Origin: FEN-1219 sp037445815
GTDB taxonomy: Bacteria; Pseudomonadota; Gammaproteobacteria; Steroidobacterales; Rariloculaceae
Assembly (NCBI GenBank): GCA_037445815.1
Contig: JBBIJV010000178.1
Span: forward strand, 1-7,517
Length of the DNA stretch: 7,517 bases
Direction of reading: 5' to 3'
Shown: positions 1 to 6,878 of the stretch, in pieces
Position numbering within the stretch: the first letter of the stretch is position 1
How the letters are laid out: every line of letters starts with the position of its first letter
Translations under genes and position numbers: made by a program
Notes under the pieces: model-generated
What the model was told of the DNA's origin: nothing
What the model saw: the letters and a program-made list of their open reading frames with translations, nothing else
The model's database searches: none

Positions 1-2
1 TG

Positions 3-827
3 TCGGATGCGATGTCCGTCGTCATCGGACCGAACGCCACGGTTCTCTGCGCCGAGACGGCCGAAGGCGTGCTGCTCGTCGACGGCGGTCACGCGTTGTG
101 GGCCGACGCGCTGCTCGCGACCGTCGAGAGCCTCTATCCCGGCAAGCCCGTGCGCGCGCTCTTCAATACGCACTGGCACGAGGAGCAGACGGGCGCGAAC
201 TCGCAGCTCGGCGAGCGCGGCGTCGAGATCGTCGCGCACGAGAACACGGCGCTCTGGCTAGGCACGGAAGTTTGGGTGCGTTGGTCAGACAAGAAATACC
301 CGCCGCTGCCGGCGCCGGCGCGGCCGACGACGACCGTCTACGACCCGGGGCGCATGACGTTCGGCGGCCGCACCGTCGACTACGGTTGGGCGCGCGACGC
401 GCACACCGACGGCGACCTCTTCGTGTTCTTTCCCGACGAGAACGTGCTCGCGGCGGGCGGCTTCGTCTCGAGCTCAGGCTGGCCGATCATCGACTGGTGG
501 ACGGGCGGCTGGACCGTCGGCATGTTGAACGGCTTCGACCGGCTGCTCGAGGTGGCGAACGAGCGCACGCGCATCGTGCCGGCCGTGGGCCCCGTGATGT
601 CGTTCGCGCAGCTGAAGGCGCAGCACGAGATGTACCTGACGGTGTTCGAGCGCATTCACGGCCATCTGCTGAGAGCGCTCGGCGTCGACGAAGTGCTGGC
701 CGCGAAGCCGACGGCCGAGTTCGACGCGCAGTTCGGCGATCCCACGCTGTTCGTGACGCTGGCGTTCCAAAGCACTTGGGGCCACTTGCGAGACGCGCAT
801 GACACGCGCCTGCGGAACATCGCCTAG
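3..827 (+). CDS. Metallo-beta-lactamase-fold hydrolase-like protein, 5' end cut by window
   Basis: The frame is open to the left edge. The first ATG (position 12) falls just before the first core beta-strands of an MBL fold, so the true start and any signal peptide lie outside the window. Numbering from that ATG: a GVLLVDGG strand at 19-26, NTHWHEEQTGAN at 52-63 in place of the usual HxHxDH loop, AHTDGD at 130-135 supplying the next metal His (H131), and a C-terminal GPV at 193-195. H54, H56 and H131 are present. The usual second Asp-His of HxHxDH is Glu58-Gln59. The usual metal-bridging Asp after the AAG strand is Gly150, and the usual GHGPV His is Val192. I recall a related subgroup with HWHPEQTGSN, so the loop change may be a family trait; the other two losses suggest altered or lost metal chemistry. 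The last 29 nt overlap the next gene, which points to one operon. Substrate unknown. Confidence 0.85.
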   Translation, partial: SDAMSVVIGPNATVLCAETAEGVLLVDGGHALWADALLATVESLYPGKPVRALFNTHWHEEQTGANSQLGERGVEIVAHENTALWLGTEVWVRWSDKKYPPLPAPARPTTTVYDPGRMTFGGRTVDYGWARDAHTDGDLFVFFPDENVLAAGGFVSSSGWPIIDWWTGGWTVGMLNGFDRLLEVANERTRIVPAVGPVMSFAQLKAQHEMYLTVFERIHGHLLRALGVDEVLAAKPTAEFDAQFGDPTLFVTLAFQSTWGHLRDAHDTRLRNIA

Positions 828-3183
828 GCGCGCGATTGCAGCGGCGTGTGTCGCGGCCGCGCTCGCCGCGTTCGGCCGCGAGCCGACGCCCGAAGAGCTG
901 CTCGCCGAAGGGCGCGAGCAATGGCCGTTCGTCGAGCGCTACTGCGTGGAGTGCCACAACGAGATCGATCTGACGGCCGACATCGCGTTCGACGCGCTGT
1001 CGCCCGACGACGTGGCGGCGCACGCCGAGACGTTCGAGCGCGCCGTGCGCAAGCTGCGCGGCCGCATGATGCCGCCGCCGGGCGGCGTGAAGCCGGGCAA
1101 CGCCGAGACCGACTCGTTCGTGGCCTGGCTCGAGGCGACGCTCGACGCCGCGGCGCCAACGCCCGCGCCCGGCTACGTGACGCCGCACCGCATGAACCGC
1201 ACGGAGTACGCAAACGCGATCCGCGATCTGCTCGCGCTCGAGGTCGATCCCGCCACGCTGCTCCCCGTCGACGGCGTCGAGCACGGCTTCGACAACATCG
1301 CGAACGCGCTCACCGTGTCGCCGTCGTTCATCGACCAGTTCTTGAGCGCGGCGCGGAATCTCGCGGCGCAGGCCGTCGGCGATCCCCGGCCGCGCGCCGT
1401 CGGCGTGCCCTACACGATCGGCAATGCGCGCGCGCAGCAGTTTCACGTGCCTGGCTTGCCGCTCGGTACGCGCGGCGGCGCCGTGATCGAGCATTACTTC
1501 CCGGCCGACGGCGAATACCGGCTCAACATTGGCGACCTCGTGACGGGCCTCTGGGGCTTCAATCAGGAGCACGAGAACACGCTCGTCGCGCTGCTCGACG
1601 GCCGCAAGTTCTTCGAGCTCGAGATCGGCGGCGGCGAAGACTTGAAGAAGCTCGATCAGATCGGCGCGCCGGCCGTCGACGAGATCAACGCACGGCTCAA
1701 AAACATTCCGTTCACGGCGACCGCCGGCGTGCACCGGCTCGGGGTCACGTTCCTGCACCGCTCGTTCGCCGAGTCCGACCGCTGGCTGCACGCGCAGGTG
1801 CCGGGCGGCGGGCAGGACGCCGTGCTCACGCTGAATTCGCTCGAGATCTTCGGGCCCGTCAACGCCACGGGTCTTTCGAGCACGCCGAGCCGCGACAAGA
1901 TCTTCGTCTGCCGGCCGGAAGTCACCGCCGAGGAACGCGCGTGCGCCGAGCGCATCGTCGCGACGCTCGCGCGCCAGGCGTTCCGCGGCGCGTTCGATGC
2001 CGGCGAGCTGCCGCGCCTCATGCGGCTCTACGACGAAGGCGTTTCTGCCGGTGGCTTCGAGAAGGGCGTCGAGCACGCGCTCGCCGGCGTGCTCGCGCAT
2101 CCGAAGTTCCTCTATCGCTTCGAGCCGAGGCCGCAAGGCGCTGCGCCCGGCGAGGCTTATCCGCTCTCGAGCGTCGAGCTCGCGTCGCGGCTGTCGTTCT
2201 TCCTCTGGAGCACGATCCCCGACGCCGAGCTGCTCGCGCTCGCGGCCGAGGAGAAGCTCGCCGATCCCGCGGTGCTGAAGCGGCAAGTCGAGCGCATGCT
2301 CTTGGATCCGCGCGCGGAGACGCTCGCGTCGAACTTCGCGTTCCAGTGGCTGAATCTCGGCGAGCTCGACAGCCTCGCGCCCGATCCGTCGCTGTTCGCG
2401 GACGTCGACCGCGACATCCGAGCGCATTTCGTCGCCGAAGCCACGCTGTTCGTCGACAGCATCTTCCGCTCGGATTCGAGCGTGCTCGATCTGCTGACGG
2501 CCAAGCACACGTTCGTCAACGAGGCGCTCGCGCGGCATTACGGAATCAACGACATCCGCGGTACCCGCTTCCGCCGCGTCGAGCTCGACGACCCGAACCG
2601 CTTCGGCTTGCTCGGCAAGGGCGGCGTGCTGCTCGTCTCGTCGTACCCTAACCGCACGTCGCCGGTGCTGCGCGGGCAGTGGCTGCTCGAGAACGTGCTC
2701 GGGGTCCCGCCCGCGGCGCCGCCGCCGAACGTCGAGGCGCTCGTAGAGACCGTCGCAGGGCAAAAGGCGACGACCGTGCGTGCGCGGCTCGAGGCGCATC
2801 GCACGAGCCCCTCGTGCAACGCCTGTCACGGCGTCATCGATCCGCTCGGCTTCGCGCTCGAGAACTTCGACGCCGTCGGCCGTTGGCGCTTGAAGGACCG
2901 CGAGGCCGGCGAGCCGATCGACGCGTCCGGCGTGCTCGTCGACGGGACGGTCGTCACGGGGCCCGTGGAGTTGCGCGAAGCGCTGCTCGCGCGGCCGGAT
3001 CAGTTCGTGCAGACTTTGACCGAGAAATTAATGACTTACGCCCTCGGCCGCTCGCTCGAGCACACGGACATGCCGACGGTGCGGCGCATCGTCCGCGAGG
3101 CCGAGAAGAACGACTACCGGTTTTCGGACCTCGTTTGGGGTATGGTGAACAGCACGCAGTTTCGGATGAAGGGCGGCGCGTAA
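799..3183 (+). CDS. Exported PSD/PSCyt multidomain protein (DUF1587-1595-1592-1588-1585) with two CxxCH heme motifs
   Basis: 794 residues. The start at 799 overlaps the previous gene by 29 nt. It is the only candidate that supplies a signal peptide: basic residues to R11, then a hydrophobic Ala-rich stretch at about 12-25. C49-V-E-C52-H53 begins a cytochrome-c-like domain, and Met90/Met91 in RGRMMPPPG are candidate distal ligands. Domains then follow in the order known for this family: DUF1587 about 126-190 (PHRMNRTEYANAIRDLL), a beta-rich possible ligand-binding region about 225-352, DUF1595 about 378-440, DUF1592 about 452-580 (LSFFLWSTIPD), DUF1588 about 600-698 with a second CxxCH at 673-677 in CNACHGVIDPLGFALENFD, and DUF1585 about 706-788. 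The family is usually encoded next to DUF1552 or DUF1501 proteins, as here. Electron transfer or redox work in the periplasm is inferred from the heme motifs; substrate and partners are unknown. The ribosome binding site is weak, so coupling to the upstream gene is likely. Confidence 0.93.
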   Translation: MTRACGTSPRRAIAAACVAAALAAFGREPTPEELLAEGREQWPFVERYCVECHNEIDLTADIAFDALSPDDVAAHAETFERAVRKLRGRMMPPPGGVKPGNAETDSFVAWLEATLDAAAPTPAPGYVTPHRMNRTEYANAIRDLLALEVDPATLLPVDGVEHGFDNIANALTVSPSFIDQFLSAARNLAAQAVGDPRPRAVGVPYTIGNARAQQFHVPGLPLGTRGGAVIEHYFPADGEYRLNIGDLVTGLWGFNQEHENTLVALLDGRKFFELEIGGGEDLKKLDQIGAPAVDEINARLKNIPFTATAGVHRLGVTFLHRSFAESDRWLHAQVPGGGQDAVLTLNSLEIFGPVNATGLSSTPSRDKIFVCRPEVTAEERACAERIVATLARQAFRGAFDAGELPRLMRLYDEGVSAGGFEKGVEHALAGVLAHPKFLYRFEPRPQGAAPGEAYPLSSVELASRLSFFLWSTIPDAELLALAAEEKLADPAVLKRQVERMLLDPRAETLASNFAFQWLNLGELDSLAPDPSLFADVDRDIRAHFVAEATLFVDSIFRSDSSVLDLLTAKHTFVNEALARHYGINDIRGTRFRRVELDDPNRFGLLGKGGVLLVSSYPNRTSPVLRGQWLLENVLGVPPAAPPPNVEALVETVAGQKATTVRARLEAHRTSPSCNACHGVIDPLGFALENFDAVGRWRLKDREAGEPIDASGVLVDGTVVTGPVELREALLARPDQFVQTLTEKLMTYALGRSLEHTDMPTVRRIVREAEKNDYRFSDLVWGMVNSTQFRMKGGA

Positions 3184-3197
3184 GGGGAGGCGCTAGC
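3183..3197 (+). promoter_or_regulatory. Ribosome binding site for the DUF1552 gene
   Basis: AGGGGAGG at 3183-3190 is a strong Shine-Dalgarno sequence that begins at the last base of the preceding stop codon. It lies 7 nt before the ATG at 3198. It fixes that start against the much longer upstream open frame, and it is the only strong ribosome binding site among the four operon genes. Confidence 0.8.
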
Positions 3198-4526
3198 ATG
3201 CTCATCAGCAAGAAACACCTGTCGCGCCGCACCGTGCTCCGCGGCGCTGGCGCCGCGATCGCGCTGCCGCTGCTCGACGCGATGATCCCGGCCGGCACGG
3301 CGCTCGCGCAAACGCCGGCGCGGCCTAAACGTAAGCTCGGCTTTTTCTATCTGCCTCACGGCGCCGTCATCGACCGCTGGACGCCGCGCGCGACGGGCCG
3401 CGCGTTCGAGCTGCCGCAGATCCTCGCGCCGTTCGAGCCGTTCAAGGCCGATATGACGGTCGTCAGCGGCCTGCGCAACGAAGCCGCCGAAGGCGCCGGT
3501 GTGCACACCGTGAATCCCGGCACGTGGCTCTCGTGCACGTCGCCGTTCTGGCCCGCGAACGACGATCCGCTGCGCGGCATCTCGGCGGATCAGATCGCGG
3601 CGCGCGAGCTCGGCGCCGACACGCCGTTCCCGTCGCTCGAGCTTTGCACCGAGGTGAAGCCCGGCAGCGGGCAGGCGTGCACGGCCGAGTTCGGCTGCGG
3701 CATGGGCTCGACGATCTCGTTCCGCACGGCCAAGCAACCGCTGCCGATGGAGCACAATCCGCGCAAACTCTTCTACCGCCTGTTCGGCCAGGGCGATACG
3801 GCCGAGCAGCGCGAGGCGATCACGGCGCAGACGGGCAGCCTGCTCGACCTCGTGCGCGACGAGGCGTCGTCGCTCAGGCGAGCGCTCGGGCCCGGCGATC
3901 AGGCGCGCATGGCCGAGTATCTCGACTCCGTGCGCGAGATCGAGCAGCAAGCGCAGAAGATGGCGGAGCAGGACCTTTCGGCGCTCGACTTGCCCGACGC
4001 GCCGGCCGGCGTGCCGCAGGACTTCGACGCGCACATCAATCTGATGTTCGATCTCGCTGCGCTCGCGTATCAGGCGGGGCTCACGCGCATCGTTTCGATG
4101 ATGATGGCGGCCGAGATCAGCATGCTCACGTACAACCAGGTAGGCATCTCGGAGGCGTTTCATCCGCTGTCGCATCATCAGAACAATGCGGACAAGATGG
4201 CGCGGCTCGCGGTCGTGCAGACGTATCACTCGACGGTGTTTGCACGCTTCCTCGAGAAGCTGCGCAACACGCCGGACGGCGACGGGTCGCTGCTCGACCA
4301 TTCGATCCTGCTCTACGGCAGCAACATGAGCGACTCGAACCTGCACAACGCCGATCCGCTGCCGTCGGTCGTCTTCGGCCGCGGCTACGGCGCGTTGCGC
4401 GGCGGGCAGCACGTTTCGTTCGCACGAGATACCCCGCATGCCAACCTCGTCTTGACGTTGCTCGCGCGCGCCGGCGTGACGGTCGAGTCGCTCGGCAATA
4501 GCACCGGTGAGCTTTCCGACGTTTAG
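3198..4526 (+). CDS. Tat-exported DUF1552 family protein
   Basis: 442 residues, a normal length for DUF1552. The start at ATG 3198 is set by a strong ribosome binding site. The N-terminus is a twin-arginine signal: S9-R10-R11-T-V-L, a hydrophobic segment about 16-31, and a probable ALA/Q cleavage after A37. The mature protein opens with KLGFFYLPHGAVIDRW (46-61), typical of the family. Other conserved-looking blocks are FHPLSHHQNN (321-330), LLYGSNMSDSNLHN (371-384) and TPHANL (412-417). Cysteines at 113, 150, 161 and 167 could form disulfides. DUF1552, like DUF1501, is thought to be related to the alkaline phosphatase/sulfatase fold; I do not see an obvious complete metal site, so catalysis is unproven. 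It starts 14 nt after the cytochrome-like gene, its usual genomic partner, and overlaps the ankyrin gene by 20 nt. Tat export implies it folds, perhaps with a cofactor, before crossing the membrane. Confidence 0.93.
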   Translation: MLISKKHLSRRTVLRGAGAAIALPLLDAMIPAGTALAQTPARPKRKLGFFYLPHGAVIDRWTPRATGRAFELPQILAPFEPFKADMTVVSGLRNEAAEGAGVHTVNPGTWLSCTSPFWPANDDPLRGISADQIAARELGADTPFPSLELCTEVKPGSGQACTAEFGCGMGSTISFRTAKQPLPMEHNPRKLFYRLFGQGDTAEQREAITAQTGSLLDLVRDEASSLRRALGPGDQARMAEYLDSVREIEQQAQKMAEQDLSALDLPDAPAGVPQDFDAHINLMFDLAALAYQAGLTRIVSMMMAAEISMLTYNQVGISEAFHPLSHHQNNADKMARLAVVQTYHSTVFARFLEKLRNTPDGDGSLLDHSILLYGSNMSDSNLHNADPLPSVVFGRGYGALRGGQHVSFARDTPHANLVLTLLARAGVTVESLGNSTGELSDV

Positions 4527-6066
4527 CGCCGTTGCGTCCGGGCGAACGAGCGCATCGCTTTGGGCGTACCTCGGCGCCGCGTTTTTCATTGGCGTCGCCG
4601 GCGCCGTCTCGGCGGCGGAGTCCCTCCCGGAGCTCGTGGAGAGCGGGGAACGGACCGCGGCGTTGCGCGCGCTCGAGAACGGAGCCGACGTCGACGCGCG
4701 CGGGCCCGATGGCGCGACGGCGCTGATTTGGGCGGCGCATCGCGGTGATCGGGAGCTCGTCGAAAAGCTGCTCGCGCGCGGGGCGAACCCCGATGCGGCG
4801 AACGACTATGGCGTGACGCCGCTCGCTGCTGCCGCGGTAGAGGCGGATGCCGAGATCATCGAGGCGTTGCTCGAGGCGGGCGCGGATGTCGATTCGCCGA
4901 ACGCGGAAGGGCAAACCGCGCTGATGGTGGTTGCACGCACGGGGCGCGTCGAGGCGGCGCGGGCTCTCCTCGAGCGGGGGGCGCGCGTGAATGCGCGCGA
5001 GGGATTCGGGGGGCAGACGGCGCTCATGTGGGCGGCGGCGCAGAAGCAGCCCGAGATGATCCGCTTGTTGATCGAGAACGGCGCGGACGTCGATGCGCGG
5101 GGGACTGCGCACGAGTGGGAGAGGCGGGTGACGGCGGAGCCGCGGATCAAGATCATGCAGACGGGTGGTTTTACGCCGCTCTTGTATGCGGCGCGGGAGG
5201 GGTGCGTGGCATGCGTCGAACCGCTCGTGGAAGGCGGCGCCGACGTCGATCTTTCGGATCCGTACGGGATGACGCCGCTCGTGCTGGCGCTCTACAACCG
5301 GCAGTTCGATACGGCCGTCGAGCTCATCGAGCACGGCGCCGACGTGAACCGGTGGGACTGGTGGGGCAGGAGCCCGCTCTATCTCGCAATCGAGCTCAAC
5401 CGCATTCCGGACAGCCGGCGCAACGACCTACCTTCGCTCGACGAGCACACAGGGCTCGACGTGGCGCGGTTGTTGATCGAACGCGGCGCGAACGTGAACA
5501 TGCGCTTGAAGCATCAACCGCCGCTGCGCAACGAGCCCGGCGACCGCGGCTTTACGGACGGCGGCCCCGACGTGCTCGTCGTGAGCCCCGGCGCCACGGC
5601 GCTGCACGTGGCGGCGAAGGCGAGCGACGATGACGTCGTGAAGCTTCTGCTCGAGCACGGCGCGAACGTGCACGCCGCGAACGTGTTCGGCATCACGCCC
5701 ATGATGGCGGCGGCCGGAGTCGGCCATTGGTACGGCGTGTTTCGCGAGTACCCGACGATCGGCCGCTACAAGACGGGCGCCGACGCCGTCGCGACGATGA
5801 AGCTCTTGCTCGCCGCCGGTGCCACGCTCGACGGCCGCACGACGGAGCTCAGTATCGGCTTCCAGCGGCCGCGCGTCGCGGGGCTCACGCTTGCGCACGG
5901 TGCCGCGTTCCAGGGCTGGAACGAGGTCATCGAGTTCCTGCACGAGCAGGGCGCGCCGATCGACGCGAAGCAGACGAGCCCGGACGCGGCCACGCCGCGC
6001 GACGTAGCGCTCGCCGAGGACCATCCCGAGACGGCGGCGTTGATCGAACGGTTGTTGGGGCAATAG
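4507..6066 (+). CDS. Exported ankyrin-repeat protein
   Basis: 519 residues starting at GTG 4507, the first start codon after an in-frame stop at 4477-4479. No Shine-Dalgarno is visible and the first 20 nt lie inside the DUF1552 gene, so translation by coupling is likely. A hydrophobic segment at about 17-36 (ending VSA/AE) looks like a Sec signal peptide after a 16-residue N-region; an uncleaved anchor is possible. About ten ankyrin repeats follow: roughly 38-68, 70-98, 102-131, 135-165, 169-198, 220-250, 254-282, 286-332, 362-392, 396-442, 457-487, with a degenerate cap to 519. The array is broken by non-repeat insertions at about 199-219, 299-315, 333-361 and 404-425. The segment RWDWWGRSPLYLAIELN (282-298) looks characteristic of a subfamily I associate with DUF1592/DUF1552 operons (from memory). 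The likely role is a protein-binding scaffold for the exported neighbours. The C-terminus is encoded in the first copy of a tandem duplication. Confidence 0.93.
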   Translation: MSFPTFSAVASGRTSASLWAYLGAAFFIGVAGAVSAAESLPELVESGERTAALRALENGADVDARGPDGATALIWAAHRGDRELVEKLLARGANPDAANDYGVTPLAAAAVEADAEIIEALLEAGADVDSPNAEGQTALMVVARTGRVEAARALLERGARVNAREGFGGQTALMWAAAQKQPEMIRLLIENGADVDARGTAHEWERRVTAEPRIKIMQTGGFTPLLYAAREGCVACVEPLVEGGADVDLSDPYGMTPLVLALYNRQFDTAVELIEHGADVNRWDWWGRSPLYLAIELNRIPDSRRNDLPSLDEHTGLDVARLLIERGANVNMRLKHQPPLRNEPGDRGFTDGGPDVLVVSPGATALHVAAKASDDDVVKLLLEHGANVHAANVFGITPMMAAAGVGHWYGVFREYPTIGRYKTGADAVATMKLLLAAGATLDGRTTELSIGFQRPRVAGLTLAHGAAFQGWNEVIEFLHEQGAPIDAKQTSPDAATPRDVALAEDHPETAALIERLLGQ

Positions 6067-6084
6067 CGGTTGTTCGGGCAATAG
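6049..6084 (+). repeat. 18-nt tandem duplication across the ankyrin stop codon
   Basis: CGGTTGTTGGGGCAATAG (6049-6066) is followed at once by CGGTTGTTCGGGCAATAG (6067-6084), with one mismatch in 18. The first copy encodes the last five residues (RLLGQ) and the stop. The second is untranslated and repeats the stop in frame. This is a recent-looking local duplication, not a mobile element. Confidence 0.9.
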
Positions 6085-6085
6085 C

Positions 6086-6107
6086 CGTCGAGCGACAACG
6101 CTCGTCG
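6086..6107 (+). terminator. Possible hairpin terminator after the ankyrin gene
   Basis: CGAGCG (6089-6094) and CGCTCG (6099-6104) form a perfect 6-bp GC-rich stem around an ACAA loop. Two more pairs lie beyond a T-T mismatch. It sits 19 nt after the operon's last stop codon. No T-run follows (the next bases are ACATTTACGG), so intrinsic termination is only a suggestion; the hairpin could instead protect the mRNA 3' end. Confidence 0.35.
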
Positions 6108-6594
6108 ACATTTACGGCCGGGCCGCCGTGAGCTAGCGCTGGGAGGCTCGAACCCTCGAGCGAACCCGTGACTATTAACCGTGCTCCGGGGCGCACTCGC
6201 CCATGGCAACAATTCGGGGTGCTCGCAGGGTCCCGGGTCCAACTACTGAACGGGTTCGTAGCACCAAGCAAACGCCGACCTCGTTCCCGACGCCGACCCG
6301 ATCCTACGACGGAACCCAAGGTATTGGCACACCCCTCCTGCGCTTCATCCCTCGGGGTCGCGCGCAGCGCGATGGAAAACTACTGTGATCCATCCCTTGA
6401 GCGGCGGCGGGTACCGAGAACTTTCTGGGGCTCTGTGGAGCCAGGAGTCGTCGACCCCACGCTCGACATCGAGCCGGTTCGTCACCGACTTTGATCCTGA
6501 TGGGTGCATCGTGCGCATCGATTACTCCCGTGTTAAAGAGAGACAGGGTGCGCGAAGGAAACCGGTTGTTTTTCAACTTCGACGTTCATCCGTC

Positions 6595-6610
6595 GGCGGT
6601 TTCGACCGCC
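6595..6610 (-). terminator. Hairpin downstream of the minus-strand gene pair
   Basis: GGCGGT-TTCG-ACCGCC on the plus strand is a perfect 6-bp stem with a TTCG loop; on the minus strand the loop reads CGAA. It lies 31 nt beyond the stop of the minus-strand gene at 6642-6878. No T-run follows the stem on the minus strand, so it is a weak candidate terminator. It could also be the central stem of a degenerate attC-like structure. Confidence 0.35.
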
Positions 6611-6640
6611 CTCTTGCATGGGGCCGGTTAATGGGTGCTT

Positions 6641-6664
6641 GTTAGCCGGCACGCTCGATGGCCA
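6641..6664 (-). other. attC-like half-site overlapping a stop codon
   Basis: On the minus strand the last gene's TAA (6642-6644) is embedded in GGCTAAC (6641-6647) and runs into AAGCACCCATTAACCGG. This resembles the R''-L'' half of an integron cassette recombination site, where the R'' box often overlaps the cassette gene's stop. I could not find the matching L'-R' half (GTTRRRY) within about 150 nt, so this is at best a degenerate or partial site. Confidence 0.2.
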
Positions 6665-6878
6665 GTATTTGCCTCTTTACGGATGCCGGGAAATCAACAA
6701 ACACGAAGTGACTCTTGTGATACAGATAATCCTCGCCACTCTCGTCAACGACACGGACGAAATCGTCTTTCGCAGCGCGTGCGTCTGGAATCAGGCGATA
6801 CACCTTCCCGGGAATTAGTGATGCCTTGTAATCGGTGTTGTCGATACACAGGGCAAATGGCTTGCTCGGTTGCTTCAT
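6642..6878 (-). CDS. Small conserved-looking hypothetical protein, second gene of a coupled pair
   Basis: 78 residues from ATG 6878. The protein has a dense, well-ordered composition unlike a chance frame: KPFALCIDN (6-14), LIPGKVYRLIPDARAAKDDFVRVVDESGEDYLY at about 21-53 and HFVFVDFP (57-64), then a short C-terminal helix. The pattern of short beta-strands with PGKVY and DESGEDYLY suggests a compact SH3-like barrel; that is inference. It resembles hypothetical proteins I have seen but cannot name. No signal peptide or membrane segment, so cytoplasmic. Its ATG overlaps the TGA of the upstream gene (ATGA, 6875-6878) and there is no Shine-Dalgarno, so it is probably translated by coupling. It is convergent to the ankyrin operon. 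Function unknown; a regulator, an immunity or antitoxin-like partner, or a nucleic-acid-binding protein are all possible. Confidence 0.75.
   Translation of the reverse strand: MKQPSKPFALCIDNTDYKASLIPGKVYRLIPDARAAKDDFVRVVDESGEDYLYHKSHFVFVDFPASVKRQILAIERAG

Larger units (their letters stand above)
6085..6641. other. Intergenic stretch between convergent gene sets
   Basis: No gene supported. Open frames exist on both strands (for example plus 6168-6494 and 6385-6645, minus 6304-6576), but none has clear third-position codon bias, a ribosome binding site or a recognisable protein pattern. Base composition is visibly less GC-rich than the operon. It contains a possible hairpin at 6086-6107, a tRNA T-arm-like sequence at about 6141-6158 without the rest of a tRNA, and a UUCG-loop hairpin at 6595-6610. 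ATGGGTGC occurs twice in direct orientation (6500-6507 and 6631-6638). Confidence 0.6.

Noticed and set aside
487..2829. Long minus-strand open frame (780 codons) opposite the cytochrome-like gene
   Set aside because: It is extremely rich in Arg, Glu and Ala with no domain pattern. It mirrors the high-GC third positions of the true plus-strand gene, which has clear domains and motifs.
3114..4589. Minus-strand open frame (491 codons) opposite the DUF1552 gene
   Set aside because: Antisense shadow of a GC-rich gene: Arg/His/Leu-rich, no domain, no ribosome binding site. The plus-strand protein is clearly real.
4126..5334. Minus-strand open frame (402 codons) opposite the ankyrin gene, with a repetitive look
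   Set aside because: Its repetition is the reverse translation of the ankyrin repeats, not an independent repeat protein.
6115..6260. tRNA-like T-arm on the minus strand (GGTTCGAG flanked by GAGG/CCTC)
   Set aside because: The T-stem has only four good pairs or needs a mismatch, and no matching acceptor stem, anticodon arm or D-arm could be placed upstream. Not a supportable tRNA.
6385..6645. Plus-strand open frame of 86 codons ending at the GTTAGCC sequence
   Set aside because: A short stretch (TDFDPDGCIVRIDYSRV) looks somewhat protein-like, but codon bias is weak, there is no ribosome binding site, and a minus-strand frame covers much of the same bases. Evidence is insufficient.
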